Shown here piece by piece: positions 1 through 8,994 of a DNA stretch of 64,000 nt (position 1 is its first letter; every line of letters starts with the position of its first letter). Below the pieces are notes generated by a model, which saw nothing but the letters and a program-made list of their open reading frames with translations, was not told the origin of the DNA and did not search any database. The position numbers and the translations under genes are program-made. The DNA lies in contig NZ_JABUOU010000011.1 of the NCBI RefSeq assembly GCF_013344475.1, forward strand, positions 1 through 64,000, read 5' to 3'. The DNA comes from Martelella limonii (lineage in GTDB: Bacteria; Pseudomonadota; Alphaproteobacteria; Rhizobiales; Rhizobiaceae).

Positions 1-78
1 CAATCCTCGCTCGGCCAATCCCTAAAGTTCAGCCTGACTAAGCATCTCAGCCTGTCGGAAGATTTTTTCGAACCGTAA
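1..78 (+). CDS. 3' end of an unidentified reading frame
   Basis: Frame 1 is open from the left edge of the window to a TAA at 76-78 and would encode the last 25 residues of a protein ending in SLSEDFFEP. The composition looks coding, but the piece is too short to identify. A GC-rich inverted repeat (GCCGCC about 91-96, GGCGGC about 112-117) follows and could be a weak terminator. It may equally be a chance open frame. Confidence 0.25.
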   Translation, partial: QSSLGQSLKFSLTKHLSLSEDFFEP

Positions 79-255
79 GCCCCGCAGAAGCGCCGCCCCG
101 TCGTTCGGTGAGGCGGCTTATAGACCCCATTTCCCGATCCCGTCAACACGCTAATTCAAAAAAATGCATTTTATCCCAACCAACCAACCTCAACCATTGA
201 CCAATCAAACACTAAAACCTCTGATTCAAAGGGATTACAGACAGGGAAGGCCCCC

Positions 256-429
256 ATGAAAAATCTCATCACAGACGTCGAAGGCATTCGCGTCGGCCAT
301 GCCGACGATCTCAACCTCGCATCCGGCGTCACCGCGATCGTCTTCGAAACACCCGCCATCGCGTCCGGCCTCGCACTCGGCGGCGCTCCGGGAAGCCGCG
401 ACCAGATGCTCGCAGAGGCAGCTTCATGA
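256..429 (+). pseudogene. Truncated P1-family (DmpA-type) peptidase, N-terminal remnant
   Basis: The frame gives 57 residues beginning MKNLITDVEGIRVGHADD and continuing with SGVTAIVF and LGGAPGSRD. This is the typical N-terminus of the P1/S58 family (L-aminopeptidase/D-esterase, DmpA-like), whose full proteins are roughly 320-380 residues. The frame stops at a TGA at 427-429 just after the GAPGSRD stretch, and no continuation of the family is found in other frames downstream. The catalytic Ser/Thr autoprocessing site of the family lies far beyond the break, so the product cannot be active. An AAGG-containing ribosome site lies upstream (about 246). I read it as the surviving end of a gene cut by the insertion or rearrangement that brought in the polysaccharide genes to its right. 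Confidence 0.75.
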
Positions 430-741
430 GATGACTGAGACGTGAACTCTGGATTGGACTGCTTTCACTGTCATCAGCTCCAGCAAGTGTTTGTGAACCT
501 GTGACAGCCTAGGCATGAGCAACATGCACACCTGACGCCGCTTCGTCCGCGCGAGTTTGTCTCTTCCTCAAGTGAAGCAGATCAGATCAGCCGAATTGAA
601 CGGCAAGCAATACTCGGACAGCGATTCCATTGCGCCACCAAAGCCTGAAGCTCAGCACCCTGGCGAACGACACGTCAAGGTCGCCCGCATTGCATTATGA
701 CCAAGCGAGGGACCGATGAATTCACGATCCGCTCAAAACGC
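430..741. other. Intergenic junction, no recognisable gene
   Basis: About 310 bases between the broken peptidase and the 3' end of the leftward acyltransferase gene. A frame of about 54 codons (roughly 537-700) is open, but its translation resembles no family I know. It may be decayed coding sequence. No terminal inverted repeats or transposase motifs were found that would explain the truncation next door. Confidence 0.4.
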
Positions 742-1812
742 TTATGCTTCTCTCAGGACCGTCGCCTTCACGCGCGCTCGCCCCGGCTTTAGTTTGAGAG
801 CAGGACTTTCGACGTAATGCCAGGAAACCCATGCCACTGGAAGCACGACCAACAAAGTCAGAATGAAATTCGTGTTTGGCCGATGCGCCAGATCAAAATA
901 ATTACAGAATATCTGCTGTATCAAAAATGCATATAGGTATACACCATAAGAAATATCTCCAAACCTGCCAAGCTTGGAGAAGACAGGATTTGGGCAGAAA
1001 CCAAAGGCAAGTACTGTATAGGGGAGAACCAACAAAAGCAAAATCTCGCCACTGACCCGACCTTGGCAAATGAGCGGAGCAATTATGATGAGCGAGAATG
1101 CGACCTGCAGGTTAAAGAAATTTCTATCGACGTATACCTTGAAGGCTGCGCCAGCAAGAAAATAAGGCGCAAGCTCGAGAGCGTTTACGACATTCGTTCC
1201 ATAAAATACCATCAAAGGCGCTTCGCCGCGCATAAAATACAGCGAAAGAATGAACGAAATAAATAAAACAATTAAAACGATGTATTTGGATGGACCGCGA
1301 AAGAATATAAACGGCACCATTATATACATAAAAAACTCGACAGGAAGGGTCCATAGGGAGCCATTCACTGCCACCGGGTAAGGGTTGTTTTCAAACAACC
1401 CGGGGAGGTTGTACCTGGGAAACAGGGCAATATTCGAAAAGTACTGATAAACGGAATGGCTCGAGAAATACTGCGTGAAGTCCAGGCTCGTCACGAGCGG
1501 ACCGACCAAGAAAGCCGTTAGCGTTACAAGCACAGCCAAGCCAGGAATGATACGCAACAAGCGTTTTGAGAAATAACGCGAAAGAGAGCGATCTCTCAAC
1601 CAGCTCTCAGTGATCAGAAAACCGCTGATCACAAAGAAGATTTTGAGGGCTACCGTATGGACCCCATTTCCAAGAAATCCGGGAGCCGTGGACAGGGTGA
1701 GCCCATATGCATGGCCAAATATCACCAGAATGGCTGCGAACATGCGGAGAGCGACAAAGTTGTCCTCATGGCGAATCGCTGCCGCCTCACCCTCATTCCG
1801 GTGACCCTGCAT
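742..1812 (-). CDS. Acyltransferase family 3 (OafA/YrhL-like) membrane protein
   Basis: A 356-residue membrane protein of the acyltransferase-3 family, which moves O-acetyl or similar acyl groups onto surface sugars. After about 20 residues comes the family start region (LRMFAAILVIFGHAYG, containing the conserved His), then the FFVISGFLITES segment and several hydrophobic helices to the C-terminus. The YFSKRLLRIIPG stretch matches the conserved R-rich loop. The start chosen is the ATG at 1812, preceded by GAGGAAG that overlaps the TGA of the upstream gene, so the two are translationally coupled; an upstream in-frame extension to 1881 lacks such support. Base composition is clearly more AT-rich than in the housekeeping genes, in line with acquisition. 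It is the last gene of the leftward polysaccharide operon and probably decorates its product. Confidence 0.85.
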   Translation of the reverse strand: MQGHRNEGEAAAIRHEDNFVALRMFAAILVIFGHAYGLTLSTAPGFLGNGVHTVALKIFFVISGFLITESWLRDRSLSRYFSKRLLRIIPGLAVLVTLTAFLVGPLVTSLDFTQYFSSHSVYQYFSNIALFPRYNLPGLFENNPYPVAVNGSLWTLPVEFFMYIMVPFIFFRGPSKYIVLIVLFISFILSLYFMRGEAPLMVFYGTNVVNALELAPYFLAGAAFKVYVDRNFFNLQVAFSLIIIAPLICQGRVSGEILLLLVLPYTVLAFGFCPNPVFSKLGRFGDISYGVYLYAFLIQQIFCNYFDLAHRPNTNFILTLLVVLPVAWVSWHYVESPALKLKPGRARVKATVLREA

Positions 1813-1813
1813 C

Positions 1814-3670
1814 TCACTTCCTCTTTTTTCTGAATATCTTCGTTTTGCGCCACGAACCGCTTTTGCGCAGCTTGCCCTCAATGAAGATCAGCTGGGACTC
1901 AGGCATGTCAAAGCACTTCCTGAACTTAGGGTCTTTCCTTCCCCGAAGCCGCGCGGGCAACCTAAGGGGCTTGGTCAACCTCCAACTCCAAGAGTTCAAC
2001 ACCTCTGATATGCTCTTCAACAAGGCCAAACGTCGATCCTGAGCCTCATCCGCAGGCGGAGGCGAATAGTTCATTCCCATCAAGTGACGAATACGCCGGC
2101 TTGATCCAGGAGGGAGCAGAATCGGAAGCTGATCGAATTTCTTCAGGATGACCTCGTGGTTTAACAGCCACTCCTCATTGTTGTGATCTGTTCGAGACGA
2201 GTGATCGTTATCTGACCACCAACGATAGATACATGTAATTTCCGAGGAAGTGGCAACGCCCACAAGCAAGGCGCACCGGATCAGGAAGTCCCAGTCCTCG
2301 GTCGTGGTAAGGGTCTCGTCAAAACGAATACCGAGATCCTGGAACAGGCTCCGAGGCACGGCAAACGAAATCGGTGGCGTTTCATTGTAGGAAAGGTGGG
2401 TAAACAGATCGAAATGCGCAGGATAAGGCTCAAACCCCCCGATCGCCTTGATACCAGCGCCGGCCTTTCCTCGCTTTGCCGAAGTCACCGTCTGTTTTGC
2501 AGCGACCGAGCGGAGTACGGCGCCTGGCTTCTTCCGCGCCAATTCCCGGAAGGTCGCCGTCCAATGTGCCAGTGGCAGGTCGTCGTCGTCAAGAATGACG
2601 ATGTACTGCCCACGCGCTTCCGCAAACCCCACATTCAGCGGCCTCGTCCTGTTGCCATCATCCACGAGGACCAACCGAATGCGGTTGCGCATTCCCTCAA
2701 CGGCATCTTCGATGACGCGCTCGATTGCCTTCTGGTTTTCATATTCAAGCTTGTGGCCGACGACGATCAATTCAAAATCAGTATCTTCTTGAGCGGTTAG
2801 TGCAAGAATGACTTCTTCCAGCCCAAGAATGCGTTTGCCCTGAGTCCGGGTGATAATGGACAGGAAGGGGCGCTCCGCATCCTCTATTTTCGCAAGGGAA
2901 AATGGCTCGGGCGCAGACCGAGGCCCCGCCTGAACCAGCTGGACAAACTGGTTGATTGACGCTGTATCATCAACACCGTTGCGAATATGACTGAGAAGCT
3001 GATGCAGTTGAGATCCAGCCGAAACTGCAGGATGCCCCACAGGAAAAGCCTGGTCACTCAGCGAGATGCGCACCGGATTGCGCGCAACCGTCTGCAGTCC
3101 CGAGTGCTGGAGAAACTGCTCAAGACCCCTTTGGGTGAATAAATGCGTGTGGGTGTGATCGAGCAACCCGTCTTCTGTGTAATCCCATTCACCCATCGCA
3201 AGTCTGAAGCCGACATCACGATGAGCGACGTTGGGAACACTGATGACTGCGGGACAGGAATTCCGGGAAATCAGGGCGCGAATGGCGTTCAAGACATCGG
3301 TACCATTCGGCAGATGCTCCAAAGTGTCGAGCATCGTCAGCGAATACAACCGGCGACCGTTTAGTATTTGCTCTATATCTTGAACCAGTTGCTCTGCCGT
3401 GCCGAAGACGACCTTATGAGCCTCGAATCCACGTTCTTGCAAAGAAATCAGACCGCGATCATCGCCATCGACACCGATATAATGCAGACCCAGGCGCTCA
3501 GTAAGAGGCTCGGCAATGCGGCCAAAACCACAGCCAAGGTCGAGATGCACGCCATTTGAAGCAATATCAACGACGCGCTCCGAAAACTCGCTTAGAAGAT
3601 CAAGTGCATGGCCGTAGACATTATTGACCTCATATGCATGGTCATAAAGCGTTTTACTGTTGAAAATCAT
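1814..3670 (-). CDS. Methyltransferase-glycosyltransferase family 2 fusion protein
   Basis: A 618-residue cytoplasmic two-domain protein. Residues about 1-220 form a class I SAM-dependent methyltransferase with motif I DLGCGFG (about 44-50) and the acidic GVDGDD end of strand 2. From about residue 268 (FLSIITRTQG) a GT-A glycosyltransferase family 2 domain follows, with the nucleotide-sugar DxD region VILDDDDLP and a TTTEDWDFLIRC segment typical of the acceptor-side acidic motif. The last 100 residues are basic and unassigned. It probably both methylates and extends a polysaccharide, or caps its chain; which sugar is unknown. Its start overlaps the previous gene by ATGA, and its stop lies one base before the acyltransferase start. 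Confidence 0.85.
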   Translation of the reverse strand: MIFNSKTLYDHAYEVNNVYGHALDLLSEFSERVVDIASNGVHLDLGCGFGRIAEPLTERLGLHYIGVDGDDRGLISLQERGFEAHKVVFGTAEQLVQDIEQILNGRRLYSLTMLDTLEHLPNGTDVLNAIRALISRNSCPAVISVPNVAHRDVGFRLAMGEWDYTEDGLLDHTHTHLFTQRGLEQFLQHSGLQTVARNPVRISLSDQAFPVGHPAVSAGSQLHQLLSHIRNGVDDTASINQFVQLVQAGPRSAPEPFSLAKIEDAERPFLSIITRTQGKRILGLEEVILALTAQEDTDFELIVVGHKLEYENQKAIERVIEDAVEGMRNRIRLVLVDDGNRTRPLNVGFAEARGQYIVILDDDDLPLAHWTATFRELARKKPGAVLRSVAAKQTVTSAKRGKAGAGIKAIGGFEPYPAHFDLFTHLSYNETPPISFAVPRSLFQDLGIRFDETLTTTEDWDFLIRCALLVGVATSSEITCIYRWWSDNDHSSRTDHNNEEWLLNHEVILKKFDQLPILLPPGSSRRIRHLMGMNYSPPPADEAQDRRLALLKSISEVLNSWSWRLTKPLRLPARLRGRKDPKFRKCFDMPESQLIFIEGKLRKSGSWRKTKIFRKKRK

Positions 3671-4593
3671 AGCGCGTACCGATGTTTGGCGTAAAGGAAT
3701 CCTTCGAAGGTCGCGATCTTGTGCGATCTGTCCCTCTGCTCGGGAAGCTTGTTTTCTTCCCGCTTTGTCTGGAAATGATCGAAGGCTGCACGCTCTTGTT
3801 CGCTGCCATTCTCATAAAATGACAGAATTTTGTTGAGAAGCTTCTCGTTGGACCACTTGTACGCCATTAACAGCGCAGCTTGCGCGGAATAATAAACCTC
3901 CGCGGAAGAAGGCTGCCAGGAACCGCTCTGGCTGACACGCTTGTCATGAAAAGCGACTGCGTCAGGCAAAAAGATCACTTTCTTGCCTGCTTCACGCACA
4001 CGCCAGGAGTAATCGACATCGTCGCAGTACAGAAAGAAGGACTCTGAATCAAATCCTTCAAGCTGTCGGAACAAGTTGGTGGGCGTTATCGCGCAAGCAG
4101 TGGTTGCCCACGATGTTTCACCTGTGCGCGCGTCGTAATCCTTGGGATGCTCGATAGGCAGCTGCTTGGCCTCGGTCATTCCGACAGCACCGGATTGGAA
4201 GGGCGCAATCATGCGCTGGAGCAGGCGCGGCGAAATTACCACGTCAGGATTTAGGATCATCAAATAGTCGGTGTCCGCGTCCTCGGCCAGGAAATTATGC
4301 CCGGCCGCAGAGCCGACATTCTTGTCAAAGAAGTGGTAGTCGATCTCAATAAAGTCGCCGTACTTTTCTTTCACCTTCTCCAGCTCTTCATCGGAAAGGC
4401 AAGGTTCAGCCGACGTGTCCCCCATAAAGAAGCGCAATCGCTCAAGCACACCATCAGCGTGAGCAAGATCAAAACCTCTCCTCAGGCTTTCAATGGTGCG
4501 CCCTACCTCTTTAATACTCAGTCCGTAGAGGATCGATTGGACTTGGAGCGTCGCCCCTTCCACTGGGTATGAAGCGCTTCGTTCTTTAACCAT
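3667..4593 (-). CDS. Glycosyltransferase family 2 (rhamnosyltransferase-like)
   Basis: A GT-A fold glycosyltransferase of about 308 residues. Visible motifs are the N-terminal strand VQSILYGLS, the NVGSAAGHN stretch, the metal-binding DYLMILNPDVVIS region and the C-terminal FFLYCDDVDYSWRVREAGKK block, the arrangement of rhamnosyltransferase-type GT2 enzymes that build O-antigen or capsule from nucleotide sugars on the cytoplasmic face. The start is uncertain: the ATG at 4593 has an AAAGG about 11 bases upstream, while a TTG at 4629 would add 12 residues without a clear ribosome site. The 3' end overlaps the next gene by four bases (ATGA). The epimerase immediately upstream suggests its donor may be a 6-deoxy sugar, by inference only. 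Confidence 0.85.
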   Translation of the reverse strand: MVKERSASYPVEGATLQVQSILYGLSIKEVGRTIESLRRGFDLAHADGVLERLRFFMGDTSAEPCLSDEELEKVKEKYGDFIEIDYHFFDKNVGSAAGHNFLAEDADTDYLMILNPDVVISPRLLQRMIAPFQSGAVGMTEAKQLPIEHPKDYDARTGETSWATTACAITPTNLFRQLEGFDSESFFLYCDDVDYSWRVREAGKKVIFLPDAVAFHDKRVSQSGSWQPSSAEVYYSAQAALLMAYKWSNEKLLNKILSFYENGSEQERAAFDHFQTKREENKLPEQRDRSHKIATFEGFLYAKHRYAL

Positions 4594-4638
4594 CTGTTGC
4601 GAGACCTTTAGTTCCAAGAGAGTGACCAAAACTCAGAG

Positions 4639-5712
4639 TCAGATATATCCACGCGAAATCAGCCAACCACCGACGCGCTCGCTCCCCTCCTCGAAGCTGA
4701 CCGAAGGCTCAACGCCGATCGCTTTGAGAGCACTGATATCCGCACTGGCGCTTCTTACGTCACCATCCCGAAATTTGCCACAGATAGCTGGCTCGGGCGC
4801 ACCATGCATTGCCGCTATAATGCGGGCCGCTTCCAGAATGGACGTAGGACGACCCGTTCCGACATCAACTGGGCCCAGCTGGTCTGCAGCACCGTTGACC
4901 GCAGCGACGATCGCCTTGGCGACATCGTCAATGTGCACAAAATCCCTGATGATCTCGCCGTCTTCGTAAACGGGGATAGACTCCTTAGCATATGCGAGTT
5001 TGTGGAAAATGTTGATAATCCCGGTATAGGAATTATGGGGCGACTGCCCCTCCCCATACACATTCTGAAGACGAAGCACGGAAAGCGGCACGCCGAACGC
5101 GCCGCACCAGGCTTTCAGAATGTGCTCCTGAGTCAACTTGGTCGCGCCATAGATGCTTGTCGGATTGGGAGGCGTGGTTGACGCGTCGTGCTTCAATGCC
5201 TCGACCTTTCCGCCATAGGGGCTTAGCGGATCCCATTTGCTCGCGGCAAGCTGAGCATGGCTGCGTGGTTCAGGTAGAAAGGTTTTGTCTTCAGCTTGGT
5301 CAAGCCAAAGTCCTTCACCATAGACCGCCCGGCTTGAAGCGAGAACAATCCTCTCTGGCTTGATTGCCCGACGCGCAAAGGCGTCAAGCATTTCCGAGGT
5401 GCCCAACACATTGACCTTCGAATGCCTGACACTTTCCGTCAAAGATTGGGCTGTTCCCGTCTCAGCCGCAAGATGTACAACGATCGTCGGCGTATACTGA
5501 TCAAGGAACTCTTCCCACGTGTCGCGCTCGCTCACGTCTCGCTTGAGCAACACCACCTCCGGGTGCAGAAATTCAGATTTCGTGCCTGTCGGGTGAACTT
5601 GGCTCAGAAAGCTATCAATCGCAACAACAGTGTGTCGACCTTCGACGAGAAACTTGCTTATAGCCGAACCGATGAAACCGGCACCACCAGTAACCAGGAC
5701 GCATTCTTTCAT
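4639..5712 (-). CDS. NAD-dependent nucleotide-sugar epimerase/dehydratase (extended SDR)
   Basis: A 357-residue extended short-chain dehydrogenase acting on nucleotide-activated sugars. The N-terminal Rossmann motif is TGGAGFIGS (residues 8-16). The catalytic Ser region is LASSRAVYGEG and the YxxxK pair is in SIYGATKLTQEH. RLQNVYGEGQ and DFVHIDDVAKA are conserved sugar-binding blocks. The long loop between the Ser and the YxxxK resembles dTDP-rhamnose 4-epimerase-like proteins, so a 6-deoxy-talose or similar product is possible, but UDP-glucose 4-epimerase-type activity cannot be excluded. It is the first gene of a leftward operon with two glycosyltransferase genes and an acyltransferase; the ribosome site AAGG lies 8 bases before the ATG. 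Confidence 0.85.
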   Translation of the reverse strand: MKECVLVTGGAGFIGSAISKFLVEGRHTVVAIDSFLSQVHPTGTKSEFLHPEVVLLKRDVSERDTWEEFLDQYTPTIVVHLAAETGTAQSLTESVRHSKVNVLGTSEMLDAFARRAIKPERIVLASSRAVYGEGLWLDQAEDKTFLPEPRSHAQLAASKWDPLSPYGGKVEALKHDASTTPPNPTSIYGATKLTQEHILKAWCGAFGVPLSVLRLQNVYGEGQSPHNSYTGIINIFHKLAYAKESIPVYEDGEIIRDFVHIDDVAKAIVAAVNGAADQLGPVDVGTGRPTSILEAARIIAAMHGAPEPAICGKFRDGDVRSASADISALKAIGVEPSVSFEEGSERVGGWLISRGYI

Positions 5713-6002
5713 TTACAAAGCCTTATATTTCTTGCACATCGGATCGAATATGAGTTTGCTCACCTCTAGCCCAGCTAGCATTCCGCTGCAACAATTCGGT
5801 GAGAAGAGGAACTGATTATTCCTGAACGACTGAGAGAATCGAGACGCCAATTTTGGTGTCACTAAGAAGTCCTCTCGGCCGCGCTCAGCACCATTCCGAC
5901 GAATGGACCACGTGGCAAGGGGACAATTTCCAAAGCTGCATCATCTTATAGACGATGACACTCTCGTATTACCCTAGGTAGAAAGACCTTGATCTGGTTC
6001 CC
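5713..6002. promoter_or_regulatory. Divergent intergenic region between two polysaccharide units
   Basis: This 290-base stretch separates the leftward epimerase operon from the rightward DUF4422-GT8 gene, so it must contain promoters for both. It is moderately AT-rich next to each gene. I could not assign -35/-10 boxes or an operator with confidence, and no small reading frame stands out. Confidence 0.4.
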
Positions 6003-7784
6003 ATGACCGCGAAAAACATCTTCATCTCCGTCGTCTACTTCAAGCAAGCCCCTCTCATCCGGACAGAGCATCTGATCCCGGTGCAGGCAGGCAGGGCGCT
6101 TGGGCGGCATGTCATGGAAGGCGTGCAGGGCGACGACACGGGCAGGAATATCTCGGAAAAGAACATCGCGTGGAACGAACTCACCGCGCTCTACTGGATG
6201 CGGCACAATGTGGAAGCCGATTATTACGGGATGATGCACTACCGCAGGCTTTTGGTCTTTGCCGAGAAGAGGCCGAAGCGGCTTGCCTTTTCGGAGGTCA
6301 CCGAACGCGAGATCGAACGCTATGGCTGGCGTGACGATTTGATCGAGAAGGCCTGCGAGAGCGCCGATATCCTGATCCCCGAGATGCGCGATCTCTATCT
6401 GCCGGGCCTGCCCGACATGCCGATGGCGGTCGCAGCCTTCTATGCGCACCAGCACCACGAAGGCGATATGGCGATCGTCGAGGAGATCGTGAAGAAGCGG
6501 TTTCCGGAGATCTATCCGTTTCTCGTTCAGGTTCTTGCCGGAAGACGGGTGTTCTTCAACAGCATTTCGGTGATGCGCAAACCGCTGTTCCAGGAATATT
6601 GCGATTTCCTGTTCGGCACGCTTGAGGAGGCCGAGACCCGGATCGACACCTCGGACTACGACCCCTACCAGAAACGGATCTGGGGCTTCCTTTCGGAGTA
6701 CCTGACCAACACCTATGTGCACTATGCCAAGGCGGTGCACGGGGCGAAGGTCCGCGAGCTGCCGCTGACCTGGGGCATGCGCCCGCGCCCGCCCGTGGTG
6801 CCGGAAGATGTGCTTGGCGATGCCCGCGCCAAACGGTCGGCGATCGTGCCGCGCGCCAGCAATGGTGAAGACGACATCAATGTCGTGCTGTCCGTCGACG
6901 ATCGCTATGCCCCGCATGCCGCCGTTACCATGCTGTCCGCGCTGAAAACCAGCGAGACGCCGTCCCGGCTCCGCTTCTTCATCCTCAACGGCGGCAGCAT
7001 CTCGGCAAAAAACAGGGCGAAACTCGAACAGACCATTCATGATGCCGGCGGGCGGATCGACTTCTGCGATATCGACGATCGCGACCTGCGCTTCCTGCCG
7101 CTCAACCGCGACTATGTCTCGATCGCGACCTATTACCGCCTCGTCATGCATCGCTACCTGCCGGAATCGGTCGGCAAGGCGATCTATATCGATGCCGACA
7201 CCATCGTCGTCGATCCGCTCGAACGGCTGTGGGACATTGACCTCGAAGGCCACCCCGTGGCCGGCGCGCCGGACGATGCCGGCTTCCACCAGGCGCGGCG
7301 CCTGCAGCTTTCGGCCAACCACCGCTATTTCAATGCCGGGGTCATGGTGTTCGACATCGCCCGTTTCCGGCAGATGGACATCCAGGATGCTGTGCTGAGC
7401 GCCTACCGCAGCAAGGGTCCCGCCATCGTGTCGCAGGATCAGGACCTCCTCAACATCCTGTTCGAAAACGACACCAAGGTGCTTCCGCTGTCCTGGAATG
7501 CCGGCACGCGGATCTATCGGGCGAACCCGCTGGAGCCGTCCTATTCCGAGGACGAGGCCTATGAAGCCGCCCGGGCGCCCTCGATCGTGCATTTCACCGA
7601 TGCCAAGAAGCCCTGGCACACCAAGTGCACCCACCCCTTCACCGAGCTTTACTGGGACTATCGCAACATGACGGCCTGGGCCGAGACGGCGGGCGAGACC
7701 CGCAAGCGCCGCCTGATCCAGAAGGCCCGCCGGCTTCTGAGAGCCCGCGACCGGCGGTTCGAGCGGAAGGTCACCGACGGCTGA
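6003..7784 (+). CDS. DUF4422 domain / glycosyltransferase family 8 fusion protein
   Basis: A 593-residue two-domain glycosyltransferase. Residues about 1-270 match DUF4422, a domain common in capsule and LPS loci: GRNISEKNIAWNELTALYW followed by YYGMMHYRR. From about 295 a GT8 (galactosyl/glucosyltransferase, LPS GlcT-like) domain begins with DDINVVLSVDDRYAPHAAV and contains the metal-binding DADT motif (AIYIDADTIVVD), the NHRYFNAGVMVFD block, QDQDLLN and the C-terminal HFTDAKKPWH. All GT8 landmarks are present, so that half should be active. It stands alone, divergent from the epimerase operon. Its codon use is that of the GC-rich chromosome rather than of the AT-rich acyltransferase. Confidence 0.9.
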   Translation: MTAKNIFISVVYFKQAPLIRTEHLIPVQAGRALGRHVMEGVQGDDTGRNISEKNIAWNELTALYWMRHNVEADYYGMMHYRRLLVFAEKRPKRLAFSEVTEREIERYGWRDDLIEKACESADILIPEMRDLYLPGLPDMPMAVAAFYAHQHHEGDMAIVEEIVKKRFPEIYPFLVQVLAGRRVFFNSISVMRKPLFQEYCDFLFGTLEEAETRIDTSDYDPYQKRIWGFLSEYLTNTYVHYAKAVHGAKVRELPLTWGMRPRPPVVPEDVLGDARAKRSAIVPRASNGEDDINVVLSVDDRYAPHAAVTMLSALKTSETPSRLRFFILNGGSISAKNRAKLEQTIHDAGGRIDFCDIDDRDLRFLPLNRDYVSIATYYRLVMHRYLPESVGKAIYIDADTIVVDPLERLWDIDLEGHPVAGAPDDAGFHQARRLQLSANHRYFNAGVMVFDIARFRQMDIQDAVLSAYRSKGPAIVSQDQDLLNILFENDTKVLPLSWNAGTRIYRANPLEPSYSEDEAYEAARAPSIVHFTDAKKPWHTKCTHPFTELYWDYRNMTAWAETAGETRKRRLIQKARRLLRARDRRFERKVTDG

Positions 7785-7852
7785 AGGCTTTCTCGATCGG
7801 GAAGGCACAGCGTGCCGAGCGGCCCTTCTTCTCCGTGAAAAACGGAACCGCC

Positions 7853-8875
7853 CTAACGGGTGGCCGGGATGGCCATCGCCAGAAAGTCGCTGATCCGGCC
7901 GAGCACCTCGGCATGGATCTCCGCTCGACTGCGCGCCCCGCCGTCCCTGCATACAATCCCCTCACCAGGGTCTTCCGCCTCGATCAGCTCTGCCGCGCCC
8001 GGCTTGCAGGGCTGCATGAAGCTGAAATGGATCGCGTCCGGAATTTCGACTGAGACGGTGCTGTCTGTCGGCAGGTTTTGCGTGAGATAGCCGCTTTCCA
8101 TTTTCGCCGGCAGGTCGCCAATATCCGTGCCTGCGCCGATGACGAGGGCGGGCACGGCGATGCCTGCGAGACTTTCCGGTGAAAAGCCCCGCGCAAGCCC
8201 GATATCAAGGGAAACAATGGCACCGATGCGCGGATCGGCCATGCTTTTCGCCAGTGCGGGACGATCAAGCGCGAGTTCGTCGGCAAGGCCGCAGATACGC
8301 GGGTTCGGATGGAGGCGGCAATCTTGCGTGAACCTGTCGGCATCGAACCGCCCACCGGCGAGCGCAACCACCGTCCATCCTCCGAGCGAATGGCCGATCG
8401 CGCCAATCCTGGCGACATCCACGCTCCCGGCAAAGCCGGGATCATCGATCAGGAGATCAATCACGCGGCTGAGATCATGCGGGCGCTCCCACAGCCGGGC
8501 GGCCTCTTGCGGGCTTCGGTCGCGCGTTGTCGTTCCAGGGTGATCGGGAGCGGCGACGATATAGCCCTGGCCGGCAAGCGCGGCCGCCAGCCAGTTCAAA
8601 TTGCGCCAGTTTCCGCCATAGCCATGCGAAAGCACCACCAGCGGATGAATGCCCGTCGCGGGTGCTGCATCTCTCACCGCAGTGATGCCGAAGAATGCAG
8701 GATTTTCGCCGATCGCGACCGGATCGCCGCCAGCCTTGGCCGGATACCAGAGCGCGACATGGAGCGGCCTTGCGCCCTCAATCCCGGCATCGCGAAAGCC
8801 GACCGGCTCGGCGGAGACAGCGAATGTGGCAAGCAGCAGCCAGAGCCCGCCTGTCAGAAATAGAAACCTCGGCAT
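7853..8875 (-). CDS. Secreted alpha/beta hydrolase (dienelactone hydrolase-like)
   Basis: A 340-residue hydrolase with an N-terminal signal peptide (MPRFLFLTGGLWLLLATFAVSA, shown here to mark the cleavable segment), so it acts in the periplasm or outside. The oxyanion region is PLVVLSHGYGGN and the nucleophile elbow is GAIGHSLGG (Ser). An acid-bearing GAGTDIGD strand and the C-terminal IPDAIHFSF supply the likely Asp and His. Family members cleave esters or small amides; the substrate is unknown. The ATG at 8875 has AGGGGA 8 bases upstream and directly yields the signal peptide. A longer in-frame start at 8950 adds polar residues before it and is less likely. It appears to be monocistronic. 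Confidence 0.85.
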   Translation of the reverse strand: MPRFLFLTGGLWLLLATFAVSAEPVGFRDAGIEGARPLHVALWYPAKAGGDPVAIGENPAFFGITAVRDAAPATGIHPLVVLSHGYGGNWRNLNWLAAALAGQGYIVAAPDHPGTTTRDRSPQEAARLWERPHDLSRVIDLLIDDPGFAGSVDVARIGAIGHSLGGWTVVALAGGRFDADRFTQDCRLHPNPRICGLADELALDRPALAKSMADPRIGAIVSLDIGLARGFSPESLAGIAVPALVIGAGTDIGDLPAKMESGYLTQNLPTDSTVSVEIPDAIHFSFMQPCKPGAAELIEAEDPGEGIVCRDGGARSRAEIHAEVLGRISDFLAMAIPATR

Positions 8876-8994
8876 GGAAAATTCCCCTTGAAGATCAGAA
8901 GACCCACCTAGGCCAAAACGATCCCGGCAAGAGACCTGAAACGCGATCAAGGACCTAAAAAACGGCCGAGAAAAACCCTCTGACGTCGAAAGCT

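Noticed and set aside
430-741. Insertion-sequence remnant beside the truncated peptidase
   Set aside because: No transposase motif, terminal inverted repeats or target duplication could be identified.
5946-7952. A 668-codon open frame on the leftward strand opposite the DUF4422-GT8 gene
   Set aside because: Its translation is rich in Arg, Gly and His without any family motif, whereas the rightward frame has full GT8 signatures. It is a GC-driven mirror frame.
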